NCBI GenBank assembly: GCA_905234645.1
Contig: CAJOIS010000010.1
Coordinates: forward strand, 62,001-126,000
Direction: 5' to 3'
DNA: 64,000 nt
Source: an uncultured Bacteroidales bacterium
GTDB lineage: Bacteria; Bacteroidota; Bacteroidia; Bacteroidales; F082
Shown: positions 35,826 to 43,849 of the stretch, in pieces
Layout: every line of letters starts with the position of its first letter
Position numbering within the stretch: the first letter of the stretch is position 1
Notes under the pieces: model-generated
Told to the model about the DNA's origin: nothing
Seen by the model: the letters and a program-made list of their open reading frames with translations, nothing else
Database searches by the model: none
Translations under genes and position numbers: made by a program

Positions 35826-36905
35826 TTAATCTGACTGATTATTAGGTTTTTCTTTTTCATCAATTCTTTGGTTGACTTGTTCCTGCATCTCCTTCATCAT
35901 CTTTTCCATCTCTTCCAGCTTGATGAGCACGTCCTCGTTGTTGTCTTCAGCCATGGCGTCGACAAAGAACGAGTTGATGAGCGAAACGCCGATGATGCCA
36001 CCCGAGAATAGGAACAGGGAGAAGTAGATTTTGGCAAATACACCCATGCCAGGCGTGCTTCGTTCGGCGATGATGTCGGGAATCTCGAACCACCCTTCGA
36101 TGGTGAACAGACGGAAAGTGGAATACAGCGACTGCCCGGGGTTGCCGAAATATTCAGGAGCAATCTCCCCAAACAAAGTGGAGGATAGGATAGAAGTGAT
36201 CAGCAGCAAGACGATGAAACCCATTACCACCACAAAGCACGACTTGAGCGCTGCCTTAAGACCTTGGATGAGTTTCTCAATGTCGGGGATATAACGCATG
36301 ATTCTTGCGGCCTTTGCGATACGCAGCGCCCTGAAAACACGTAGCGACCTAAATGAAAGGAATAGCGTGGTTTGGACGTTGGAGTCTTCAAAGAAATTGA
36401 GGAGAGAAGGAAGAGCGATGATGGTGACGATGAAATCGAACTGGTTCCAATGGCTGGTCTCGCCATCGTCATCAAAAAGGAATGACAGTAAGAACTTTCT
36501 GATGGGGCCTAGCTTCCGTTTTTTCTCTTTGGCTCTTTTCCTCTCGTTTTGCTTGTCTCTAAAAGCGCGGATGCGTGCTTCCTCTATGTCAACATCGTCG
36601 CCTTTTGCCGCCTTTTTCTCTTTCTGTTTTTCCAAATCATACTTCCCATACCAATAGTAGCGGAATTTCTCTCTTAGCGAACTCTTTCCTGGGCCAGGCT
36701 TTGAACAGGTGATTTTGACTATTGCCTCGATAAGGAAAAAGATGGTGAAGAAGGCGTCGATATAGAGGAAAATGTTGTACTTTAGCTCATAGCCGCTCAA
36801 AAACACGAATACCGTACTGAGTGCGATGGCAACGGCCATCACGACTTCGTTTGTGAAGAAGCCGAACAGCCGGTCGGCAATGCTTTTTTTTGATACGGTA
36901 TTCAT
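35826..36905 (-). CDS. Voltage-gated cation channel (NaChBac-like ion transporter)
   Basis: Membrane protein of 359 residues with a six-segment voltage-gated fold: S1 (about 21-38), S2 (45-66), S3 (153-172), an S4 with repeated arginines (FRSLRVFRALRIAKAARIMR, 185-204), S5 (219-247), pore helix and filter TIEGW (268-272), and S6 (288-316). A C-terminal coiled coil (about 322-350) resembles the tetramerising tail of bacterial sodium channels. Unusual is an 86-residue, highly charged insertion (67-152) between S2 and S3, rich in Lys, Glu and Arg. Sodium or calcium selectivity is inferred from the filter. The leader has a hairpin (36938-36957) after the -7 box at 36972. The next gene starts 12 nt after its stop. 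Confidence 0.86.
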   Translation of the reverse strand: MNTVSKKSIADRLFGFFTNEVVMAVAIALSTVFVFLSGYELKYNIFLYIDAFFTIFFLIEAIVKITCSKPGPGKSSLREKFRYYWYGKYDLEKQKEKKAAKGDDVDIEEARIRAFRDKQNERKRAKEKKRKLGPIRKFLLSFLFDDDGETSHWNQFDFIVTIIALPSLLNFFEDSNVQTTLFLSFRSLRVFRALRIAKAARIMRYIPDIEKLIQGLKAALKSCFVVVMGFIVLLLITSILSSTLFGEIAPEYFGNPGQSLYSTFRLFTIEGWFEIPDIIAERSTPGMGVFAKIYFSLFLFSGGIIGVSLINSFFVDAMAEDNNEDVLIKLEEMEKMMKEMQEQVNQRIDEKEKPNNQSD

Positions 36906-36937
36906 TTCTTTATCAGATAGCTTCGTGTGAGCAATAG

Positions 36938-36965
36938 GCCCTCGTAAAGGCGAGGGCGTCTTTTT
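36938..36965 (+). terminator. Hairpin plus T run; also lies in the channel gene leader
   Basis: GCCCTCG / CGAGGGC stem followed by a T5 run on the plus strand, so it looks like a plus-strand terminator. No plus-strand gene ends just before it, and on the minus strand it lies at the 5' end of the channel mRNA, so its direction of action is unclear. Confidence 0.5.
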
Positions 36966-36971
36966 AGGCTA

Positions 36972-36979
36972 CAAAGGTA
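36972..36979 (-). promoter_or_regulatory. -7 box of the channel gene
   Basis: TACCTTTG on the minus strand fits TAnnTTTG, 66 nt before the channel start. The mRNA leader contains the 36938-36957 hairpin. Confidence 0.55.
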
Positions 36980-37042
36980 CGACTTTTCCTGCGAACTTTA
37001 TCAAAAAATCACCTAGTTTCGCTTAACACACCAAATTAGTTG

Positions 37043-37050
37043 TATATTTG
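37043..37050 (+). promoter_or_regulatory. -7 box of the 298-residue gene
   Basis: TATATTTG fits TAnnTTTG, 63 nt before the ATG at 37114. Confidence 0.5.
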
Positions 37051-37113
37051 TTGCAACTTTTATGTCAAATCTATTATTGAAGTTGCGCCCGACACGTATT
37101 TAGGGAGGATAAG

Positions 37114-38010
37114 ATGAAAAAGTATTTATTGGTTCTATTCGCAATGATTTGCCTTGTCACAACCGCGAAGGCTCAAACTTACATTGGTAATATGAGCGAT
37201 GAGTTAATAGGGGTTGTTCCAAGTTATTTTAGTTCATCGGGACATCCTTATTTGCTTTACTATTTTGAAAATTATGATGAAAGTGAGGGTATCAGCGTTT
37301 ACCAAAGTGATTTTATGACACATTTGGCGGATGTTAGCTTTGGCGATGACGAAATCGAGGAGGTTGAGTTTATCGATTTGGACATCTTTACTAGTGAGAT
37401 CGATATTCTTCTGACGCAAAACCTTTTCAACGACGACGATTACTTTGAGTATTTTGCAAACGAAAGGGAACTGGTAACGTATTACGATACGGTTTGGTAT
37501 TGGGATTATGATTATGATTCTTTAATGTACGAAGCGTATACGTATGAATCATACCAGATTACCGGCATTTCTGTGAAATCCACCAACGGCAGCACGATAT
37601 GGTCATATTCGCCTGGAAACGGAGAGACATGCAGCTTTGAAGCACTCATCAAGTTTGATGGCAATTTTTACTTTCTTGTCAGGACGTATGATGACAATGG
37701 CGACCGTGTCTATCGTCTCTATTTGATTAGACAAAGCCAAGGTGTTGCCGAGGTGAAAACCGGCTTCCCGATGACGGCATTCCCAACCTTGACTACCCGC
37801 GACCAGCAAATCACGGTTGAGTTGGGTGAAGGCAATAACGCCAGGGAAATCACCGTGGTCAATGAATTGGGCCAGGTCGTCAAGCGCGTGCCTGTGCAAG
37901 AAGGTCAGCGCGAGGTCGTCATTCCTGCACGAGACCTGAGCACCGGCCTCAATGTGCTAAGTGCCCGCACGAAGCAAGGAAAAGGCAGCTGCAAGATTAT
38001 TGTGCGATAA
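37114..38010 (+). CDS. Exported acidic protein with T9SS-like C-terminal domain
   Basis: A 298-residue exported protein of unknown function. It has a signal peptide (MKKYLLVLFAMICLVTTAKAQ), a very acidic, Tyr-rich N-terminal half (many Asp, Glu and Tyr), and a C-terminal beta domain (about 225-298) with REITVVNELGQVV and RDLSTGLNVLSAR blocks like the T9SS type A sorting domain, but without the usual Y-P-N-P entry. It may be a degenerate or short sorting domain. The first 600 bases are AT-rich compared with neighbours. It ends at a bidirectional hairpin terminator shared with hutU. Confidence 0.72.
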   Translation: MKKYLLVLFAMICLVTTAKAQTYIGNMSDELIGVVPSYFSSSGHPYLLYYFENYDESEGISVYQSDFMTHLADVSFGDDEIEEVEFIDLDIFTSEIDILLTQNLFNDDDYFEYFANERELVTYYDTVWYWDYDYDSLMYEAYTYESYQITGISVKSTNGSTIWSYSPGNGETCSFEALIKFDGNFYFLVRTYDDNGDRVYRLYLIRQSQGVAEVKTGFPMTAFPTLTTRDQQITVELGEGNNAREITVVNELGQVVKRVPVQEGQREVVIPARDLSTGLNVLSARTKQGKGSCKIIVR

Positions 38011-38032
38011 GCTAAATATAGCCTTAGAAATG

Positions 38033-38064
38033 AGTGAGGGCGAGCCATCTGGCTCGCCCTCACT
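38033..38064. terminator. Bidirectional rho-independent terminator
   Basis: Long stem AGTGAGGGCGAGCC / GGCTCGCCCTCACT followed by T-rich sequence. It lies between the convergent 298-residue gene and hutU and can serve both. Confidence 0.8.
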
Positions 38065-38088
38065 GTGTTTTAATATGTAAAGACACTA

Positions 38089-40089
38089 TTAAAACAATCC
38101 GTCTAGTATCTTGTCTTCCACCAAATTCGGCATCGTGACCTTCAGTTTAGGTTCAGCCTCCATGGCGCGCTTGATGGCGAAGGTAGCACCTTCGTTGCGG
38201 GCCCAGTTGCGGCGGGCGATGCCGTTGTTGACATCCCAGTGCAGCATGCAGTGGAGTCTGCGGTCTGCGTCAGCGCTGCCGTCGAGAACCATGCCGAAGC
38301 CGCCATTGATGACTTCGCCCCAGCCTACGCCGCCGCCGTTGTGGATGCTCACCCAGGTGGCGCCACGGAAACCGTCGCCGATGACGTTCTGCACAGCCAT
38401 GTCTGCGGTGAACGACGAGCCGTCGTAGATGTTGGAAGTCTCACGGAACGGGCTGTCGGTGCCGGAAACATCGTGGTGGTCACGACCAAGGACAACAGGA
38501 CCGCTCAGGCGACCGTCGGCGATGGCCTTGTTGAACTCGGCTGCAATCTTGGTGCGGCCTTCGCAGTCGGCGTAGAGGATACGGGCCTGTGAGCCCACCA
38601 CCAGGTGGTTCTCCTGTGCGCCACGGATCCACTGGATATTGTCGCGCATCTGTTGTTGAATCTCTGCGGGAGCGGTGCGGGCAATGTTTTCCAACACTTC
38701 GCAGGCGATGTCGTCAGTGACGGCGAGGTCTTCAGGCTTGCCGGATGCGCACACCCAGCGGAAGGGACCGAAGCCGTAGTCGAAACACATGGGACCCATG
38801 ATGTCCTGCACGTAGGATGGATAACGGAAGGTGCCGTCGGCCTTCATAATGTCGGCACCGGCGCGGCTGCTCTGTAGCAGGAAAGCGTTGCCGTAGTCGA
38901 AGAAGTACATGCCCTTGGCGGTGAGCTTGTTGATGGCGGCCACATGGCGGCGCAACGAAGCCTGCACCTTCTCCTTGAAGAGCTCGGGGTTCTCAGCCAT
39001 CATGTTCTTCGATTCCTCAAACGACTGTCCGACAGGATAGTAACCGCCTGCCCACGGGTTGTGGAGCGAGGTCTGGTCGGAGCCGAGGTCGACGTGGATG
39101 TCGTGTTCGGCGGCATATTCCCAAAGGTCCACCACATTGCCCTGGTAGGCATAGCTGCGGGCTTCTTTCTTGTTGAGACTCTCATTGACATGTTTGAACA
39201 ATTCTTCAATGTTGTCATATACCTCGTCGACCCAGCCTTGCTGATAGCGTTTCTGCGTGGCAGCAGGGTTGATTTCGGCGGTGATGCTCACCACACCGGC
39301 GATGTTACCCGCCTTGGGCTGGGCGCCGCTCATGCCACCCAAACCAGCGGTGACGAACAGCTTGCCAGCCGTACTGCCACCGTGTTTGCGCGCTGCGTTG
39401 AGCACGGTGATGGTGGTGCCGTGGACGATGCCTTGGGGACCGATATACATATAGGAGCCGGCGGTCATCTGGCCGTATTGCGTCACGCCGAGGGCGTTGT
39501 AGCGCTCCCAGTCGTCGGGTTTGCTGTAGTTCGGGATCATCATGCCGTTAGTGACGACCACGCGCGGGGCATCCTTATGCGAGGGGAAGAGTCCCATCGG
39601 GTGACCGCTGTACATGGCGAGGGTCTGGTCTTCGTCCATGTTGGCGAGGTACTGCATCACGAGGCGGTATTGTGCCCAGTTCTGGAAGATGGCGCCGTTA
39701 CCGCCGTATATGATGAGCTCGTGTGGATGCTGCGCCACAGCAGGGTCGAGGTTGTTTTGGATCATCAGCATGATGGCCGCGGCCTGCTTGCACTTGGCGG
39801 GATATTCCTCAATCGGGCGGGCGTACATCTTGTAGGACGGACGGAAACGGTACATGTAGATGCGGCCGTATTTCTCCAATTCCTCTGCAAATTCGGGGGC
39901 CAAAGTGGCGTGGAACTTGGCGGGGAAGTAACGCAAAGCGTTGCGGATGGCCAACTTCTTCTCGGCCTTCGTCAGGATGTCCTTGCGCTTGGGCGCATGG
40001 TTGATGGCGGTGTCATAGGGTTTCACTTCCGGCAACTCATCGGGGATGCCTGCGAGAATTTCTTTTTGGAAATCGTTGAGTGCGTTCAT
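38089..40089 (-). CDS. hutU: Urocanate hydratase
   Basis: Hydrates urocanate to imidazolone propionate in histidine degradation, using tightly bound NAD. The 666-residue length fits the longer form found in Bacteroidota. Recognisable parts are QAAAIMLMIQNNLDPAVAQHP, YGGNGAIFQNW, the FVTAGLGGMSGAQPKA NAD-binding region, DQTSLHNPWAGGYYP and the SQARILYADCEGRTKIA segment. Other hut genes are not in this window. It has its own -7 box and shares a terminator with the gene downstream. Confidence 0.96.
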   Translation of the reverse strand: MNALNDFQKEILAGIPDELPEVKPYDTAINHAPKRKDILTKAEKKLAIRNALRYFPAKFHATLAPEFAEELEKYGRIYMYRFRPSYKMYARPIEEYPAKCKQAAAIMLMIQNNLDPAVAQHPHELIIYGGNGAIFQNWAQYRLVMQYLANMDEDQTLAMYSGHPMGLFPSHKDAPRVVVTNGMMIPNYSKPDDWERYNALGVTQYGQMTAGSYMYIGPQGIVHGTTITVLNAARKHGGSTAGKLFVTAGLGGMSGAQPKAGNIAGVVSITAEINPAATQKRYQQGWVDEVYDNIEELFKHVNESLNKKEARSYAYQGNVVDLWEYAAEHDIHVDLGSDQTSLHNPWAGGYYPVGQSFEESKNMMAENPELFKEKVQASLRRHVAAINKLTAKGMYFFDYGNAFLLQSSRAGADIMKADGTFRYPSYVQDIMGPMCFDYGFGPFRWVCASGKPEDLAVTDDIACEVLENIARTAPAEIQQQMRDNIQWIRGAQENHLVVGSQARILYADCEGRTKIAAEFNKAIADGRLSGPVVLGRDHHDVSGTDSPFRETSNIYDGSSFTADMAVQNVIGDGFRGATWVSIHNGGGVGWGEVINGGFGMVLDGSADADRRLHCMLHWDVNNGIARRNWARNEGATFAIKRAMEAEPKLKVTMPNLVEDKILDGLF

Positions 40090-40123
40090 TTTATTTGATT
40101 TGTTTGTTTGCTTAATTTGGCTG

Positions 40124-40131
40124 CAAATTTA
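40124..40131 (-). promoter_or_regulatory. -7 box of hutU
   Basis: TAAATTTG on the minus strand fits TAnnTTTG, 34 nt before the hutU ATG. Confidence 0.55.
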
Positions 40132-40183
40132 GGGAAAATTTCATCAATTTTCGTGATTTTGGTTATGCCGCGAAATTTTTCCT

Positions 40184-40191
40184 TATTTTTG
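40184..40191 (+). promoter_or_regulatory. -7 box of the 1160-residue gene
   Basis: TATTTTTG fits TAnnTTTG, 52 nt before the ATG at 40244. Confidence 0.55.
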
Positions 40192-40243
40192 CCTTTGAAC
40201 AGATGAAACACACCTTTTTTTCAATCAACAAATCCATTACACT

Positions 40244-43200
40244 ATGAAAAAGTATTTTACCATCATTGCAGGGCTGTTGTTCCTGCTTGTGTTTGCGCAG
40301 TGCAAGAAAGACGAACCAGTAACCCCGAATGACGATAACAACAATAACGGCAAGATGGAAATCCCGGTAGGAATGAGCCATACGGACATTGTCGTGACCA
40401 ATTTTGTCGAGGACGCCATTCCTGACGAGGATGGCGGATTTGAGCTTGGGAATGGAAAGATGTTGATTGCGAAAAATGCGAACAACGGAAAGTTGATATA
40501 TTTCAGTATCAATTCAATTGATCGGAACGTCAAAAACACAACTGAAAACGATTGTGAGCTTAATGCTAAGGAGACAGCTATATTTATAGCTATGAGATTG
40601 CTGCCAACCAGTATGATGGATGCACCGGACCAGTCATTGATGAACATGAAGGCCATGCTTTACGATTTGCCATGTGTGAAAAACCTTGAGACGACCATAC
40701 AGACGGTGGTTGACAACTATGGATATTTGGAAGAGGGGCAGATCAAGACATCGGTAGATGCTGTAAAGGATTATATATATGATAAATACATGTCTATCAC
40801 AGGAAAGGAGATGAAAACAAACAAAGCTAGTAGCGGATTTGTGCATGAAAGTTTAAATGCTCCTTTTTTCTCGCCAGATAAAAAGCATGGGGTAAGGGTT
40901 GTTATCAATAGTTCAAATTACATAGATAATGATAATGATTTTTATGACTACTGGAAAGTCAACTGTGATGTGCAGAATTCATTAATGACCATGTGGGGTT
41001 TCTTTGAGACTAATGTCGACGGGATCAATTATATTGACGAAGACAAAATAAGGTTTCTCCCTCCGACGGGATTATCGAATTTTGTCAATCAGTTGATTAG
41101 CTTTGATGGTTTGATGCAAATATATGACGATGCATGCAATATACTGTCCGATCCTGACTATTCACCGGAATTTGGAAAATTCGTTGTCAAGAATGTGGAG
41201 TTAGAGTTTCCTGAGAACATGAATGCGTTGAGATTCGTTGGACCGAACAGTAGCGATAAGGTTTTTGTTGCGTATATAGTTTACGACTGTTTGTATTTTG
41301 TTGATTTGAGCCTTGATGCGCTGTTAAATCAACTGCTTGCCAATGGATATAGCATGTTAAGACCAATAGGAATTGAAGATTTGGTTCTGGGATGTGTGGC
41401 TGACGGTGAACTTGTCTCGTTCATAATGAGGGAGAAAGACAATGGTGCTGCTGGATATAGAATGATAGCAAATGCGGTATTGGAGAAAGCCACCTCGTTG
41501 ATAATGGAATCCATGCAACCGGATAATTATGCTAGTACGCAGATACATAATTTAATAGACGCTATTTCTGATATTGATTTTATCACACAAGGTTTTGATT
41601 TGTTGGTGGGGGCAGCTTTCAATGGATTTGCGAATGACTTCTGTTTATCGTTCATGGCGGAGTATGAGAACCAATACTATCCAAGGCTTCTGACATACGA
41701 GGTGGAGAGCATTGGGACGAATACGGCACAATTTAAAGGGGAGGTGTTTCCTGTGCAGGGAGGCTTAAGCATTATAAAGCGTGGATTCATTTATGGAACA
41801 GAACCTATCACTACAGACTTAAATGGCGATTTGGCGTTGTGTCAAACGACCGAGGACGAATTACAGTATGACATGACTGGGCTGCAGGCATTTACCTATT
41901 ATTATGTGAGATCCTACGTTCAGCTTTCGGATGGTTCTGTCTTCCTTGGCAATGAAGTTGGGTTTGAAACTCTCTCCGCTGTTCCTATTCTGACCACCTA
42001 TCCTGCAGATGAGTTTTACATCACGAGCACAACAGTCCTATTTGAAGGCAAAGTGGAAGGTGTGCCTGAGGAATCCATCTTAATGCGCGGTTTCATGTAT
42101 AACACTTCTCCTCAAGTTAATATCAATCAGCCAGGTGTGATGTCGGTGGATGCCGAGGAAGGTGCTGGATTGGGAGAATTCAGTGCAATAGCAACAGGAC
42201 TTACGCCAGGTACGACCTATTATTACCTGGCATATGTGGAGTCGAATGGGGAATTCTTCCATGGGACGGAAATGAGCTTCACCACGCTGCCAAGCGGAGG
42301 TGGAGGCGGCTCCCAAGAATACGTTGACCTAGGCCTGCCGAGCGGTACTTTGTGGGCCACTTGCAATGTGGGTGCAAACACACCAGAAGAGTATGGGGAT
42401 TATTTTGCTTGGGGTGAGACCCAGCCAAAGAGCACCTATAACTGGAGTACTTACCAATACAGCAACGGCAGCAATTACACGCTCACCAAATATTGCAGCA
42501 AGTCCAGTTACGGTTACAATGGCTTCACAGATAATCTGACTACCTTGTTACCTGAGGATGATGCAGCTACGACCCAGTGGGGAAATGGTTGGCGTACGCC
42601 TACTAAAGAAGAGTGGGAAGAATTGATTGGTAATACCACTTCTACTGTAACTACAATTAACGGAGTGAAAGGGTCTCAAATTACTGGGCCAAACGGTAAT
42701 AGTATCTTCCTCCCTTATGCGGGTGGTCGCGACGATAATACTCTCTTGGATGAAGGTGTTTACAGCTATTTTTGGTCAAGTTCACTTAACACTGAATATC
42801 CAGACTATTGTTGGGGCGCATATTATAATAGCAAGAATATAGATGGTCAACGTTTCAATGGCTTATCTGTCCGCCCTGTGCGTTCCACATCTCAGGCCGA
42901 ATCCTATGTCGTTAATGCCACTCCAAGCCCAATAGAAGGTGGTACAATCAATGTGACTGGCGGATCATATTATGGTGCCACCTGCACATTGACGGCCACG
43001 GCCAACGAAGGCTACACCTTTACCAACTGGACCGAGAACGGTTCGGTGGTTTCAACAAATGCCACATATAGCTTCACTTTAACAGGCAACAGGACGTTGG
43101 TGGCGAACTTTACCGCCAATGGGGGAGGTGGTGGCTCCTACAATGGACACGACTACGTTGATCTCGGCCTACCGAGCGGCACATTGTGGGCCACTTGCAA

Positions 43201-43726
43201 TGTGGGTGCAAACGCACCGGAAGAAAATGGAGATTATTTCGCTTGGGGCGAGACACAGATGAAAGAGAATTATGTGTGGAGTACTTATCAGCATTGTATG
43301 GGTAGTCTCAATACATATACCAAGTATTGTAACAGTAGTATGTATGGTAATGTTGATGATTTGACCATATTGGAACCTATAGACGATGCGGCCACATCCA
43401 ACTGGGGGATTGGTTGGCGTATGCCTACTCAAGCTGAATGGGAAGAGCTTCTCCAGAATACCACCAGTACCGCTACCTACTTGAACGGTGTGAGGGGTAG
43501 ATACTTTACTGCGAATAATGGTAACCGCATCTTCTTGCCTTGCGCTGGGCAATATCAAGAAGACTCTTATTATTATGACGTTGATGGCTATTATTGGTCT
43601 AGTTCTCTATACCTTAATTATGCTGGTAAGGCTTGGGGTTTATGTTTTAATCAATGGAATATAGGGATGGCATACAAATACCGTAGTTGGGGATGGTCTG
43701 TTCGTCCCGTACGTTCCACACGCTAG
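40244..43726 (+). CDS. Large surface lipoprotein with two FISUMP-like domains
   Basis: A 1160-residue predicted lipoprotein: signal segment MKKYFTIIAGLLFLLVFAQC with acceptor Cys20 followed by KKDE and an Asn/Asp-rich linker. Residues about 40-480 are a unique, AT-rich-encoded domain. Two FN3-like modules follow (about 485-685). Then come two copies of a FISUMP-like domain (about 691-883 and 969-1160), both starting YVDLGLPSGTLWATCNVGAN and ending SVRPVRST, separated by a Bacteroidales repeat module (about 886-960; CTLTATANEGYTFTNW) and Gly-rich linkers. The two copies are also near-identical at DNA level at their starts. A role in adhesion is inferred from the modules. A hairpin terminator follows. 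Confidence 0.85.
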   Translation: MKKYFTIIAGLLFLLVFAQCKKDEPVTPNDDNNNNGKMEIPVGMSHTDIVVTNFVEDAIPDEDGGFELGNGKMLIAKNANNGKLIYFSINSIDRNVKNTTENDCELNAKETAIFIAMRLLPTSMMDAPDQSLMNMKAMLYDLPCVKNLETTIQTVVDNYGYLEEGQIKTSVDAVKDYIYDKYMSITGKEMKTNKASSGFVHESLNAPFFSPDKKHGVRVVINSSNYIDNDNDFYDYWKVNCDVQNSLMTMWGFFETNVDGINYIDEDKIRFLPPTGLSNFVNQLISFDGLMQIYDDACNILSDPDYSPEFGKFVVKNVELEFPENMNALRFVGPNSSDKVFVAYIVYDCLYFVDLSLDALLNQLLANGYSMLRPIGIEDLVLGCVADGELVSFIMREKDNGAAGYRMIANAVLEKATSLIMESMQPDNYASTQIHNLIDAISDIDFITQGFDLLVGAAFNGFANDFCLSFMAEYENQYYPRLLTYEVESIGTNTAQFKGEVFPVQGGLSIIKRGFIYGTEPITTDLNGDLALCQTTEDELQYDMTGLQAFTYYYVRSYVQLSDGSVFLGNEVGFETLSAVPILTTYPADEFYITSTTVLFEGKVEGVPEESILMRGFMYNTSPQVNINQPGVMSVDAEEGAGLGEFSAIATGLTPGTTYYYLAYVESNGEFFHGTEMSFTTLPSGGGGGSQEYVDLGLPSGTLWATCNVGANTPEEYGDYFAWGETQPKSTYNWSTYQYSNGSNYTLTKYCSKSSYGYNGFTDNLTTLLPEDDAATTQWGNGWRTPTKEEWEELIGNTTSTVTTINGVKGSQITGPNGNSIFLPYAGGRDDNTLLDEGVYSYFWSSSLNTEYPDYCWGAYYNSKNIDGQRFNGLSVRPVRSTSQAESYVVNATPSPIEGGTINVTGGSYYGATCTLTATANEGYTFTNWTENGSVVSTNATYSFTLTGNRTLVANFTANGGGGGSYNGHDYVDLGLPSGTLWATCNVGANAPEENGDYFAWGETQMKENYVWSTYQHCMGSLNTYTKYCNSSMYGNVDDLTILEPIDDAATSNWGIGWRMPTQAEWEELLQNTTSTATYLNGVRGRYFTANNGNRIFLPCAGQYQEDSYYYDVDGYYWSSSLYLNYAGKAWGLCFNQWNIGMAYKYRSWGWSVRPVRSTR
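42316..42893 (+). repeat. Internal duplication, FISUMP-like unit 1
   Basis: First copy of an intragenic repeat; the second is at 43150-43723. The first 100 bases of both units are nearly identical, for example GTGGGCCACTTGCAATGTGG in each, while later parts have diverged. Confidence 0.8.
43150..43723 (+). repeat. Internal duplication, FISUMP-like unit 2
   Basis: Second copy of the unit at 42316-42893, ending at the stop codon of the same gene. Confidence 0.8.
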
Positions 43727-43750
43727 GAAAAACCTGTTTTTATAAATCCG

Positions 43751-43790
43751 GAGGGCGACTAAAAATCTTTTTTGTCGCCCTCTTGTTTTT
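43751..43790 (+). terminator. Rho-independent terminator
   Basis: Stem GAGGGCGAC / GTCGCCCTC followed by a T-rich tract, 25 nt after the 1160-residue gene. Confidence 0.8.
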
Positions 43791-43825
43791 GGTGAAAAAT
43801 GCCGCTGCGTTCTGCAAATTTTTCT

Positions 43826-43833
43826 TATTTTTG
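43826..43833 (+). promoter_or_regulatory. -7 box of the amidase gene
   Basis: TATTTTTG fits TAnnTTTG, 16 nt before the ATG at 43850. It rules out the upstream ATG at 43799. Confidence 0.6.
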
Positions 43834-43849
43834 CTCAAATTATTCTCCA

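Noticed and set aside
35826-36905. Potassium channel
   Set aside because: No TVGYG-like filter; the filter reads TIEGW, closer to bacterial sodium/calcium channels.
38944-40098. Plus-strand 384-codon frame opposite hutU
   Set aside because: Antisense shadow; hutU is clearly the real gene.
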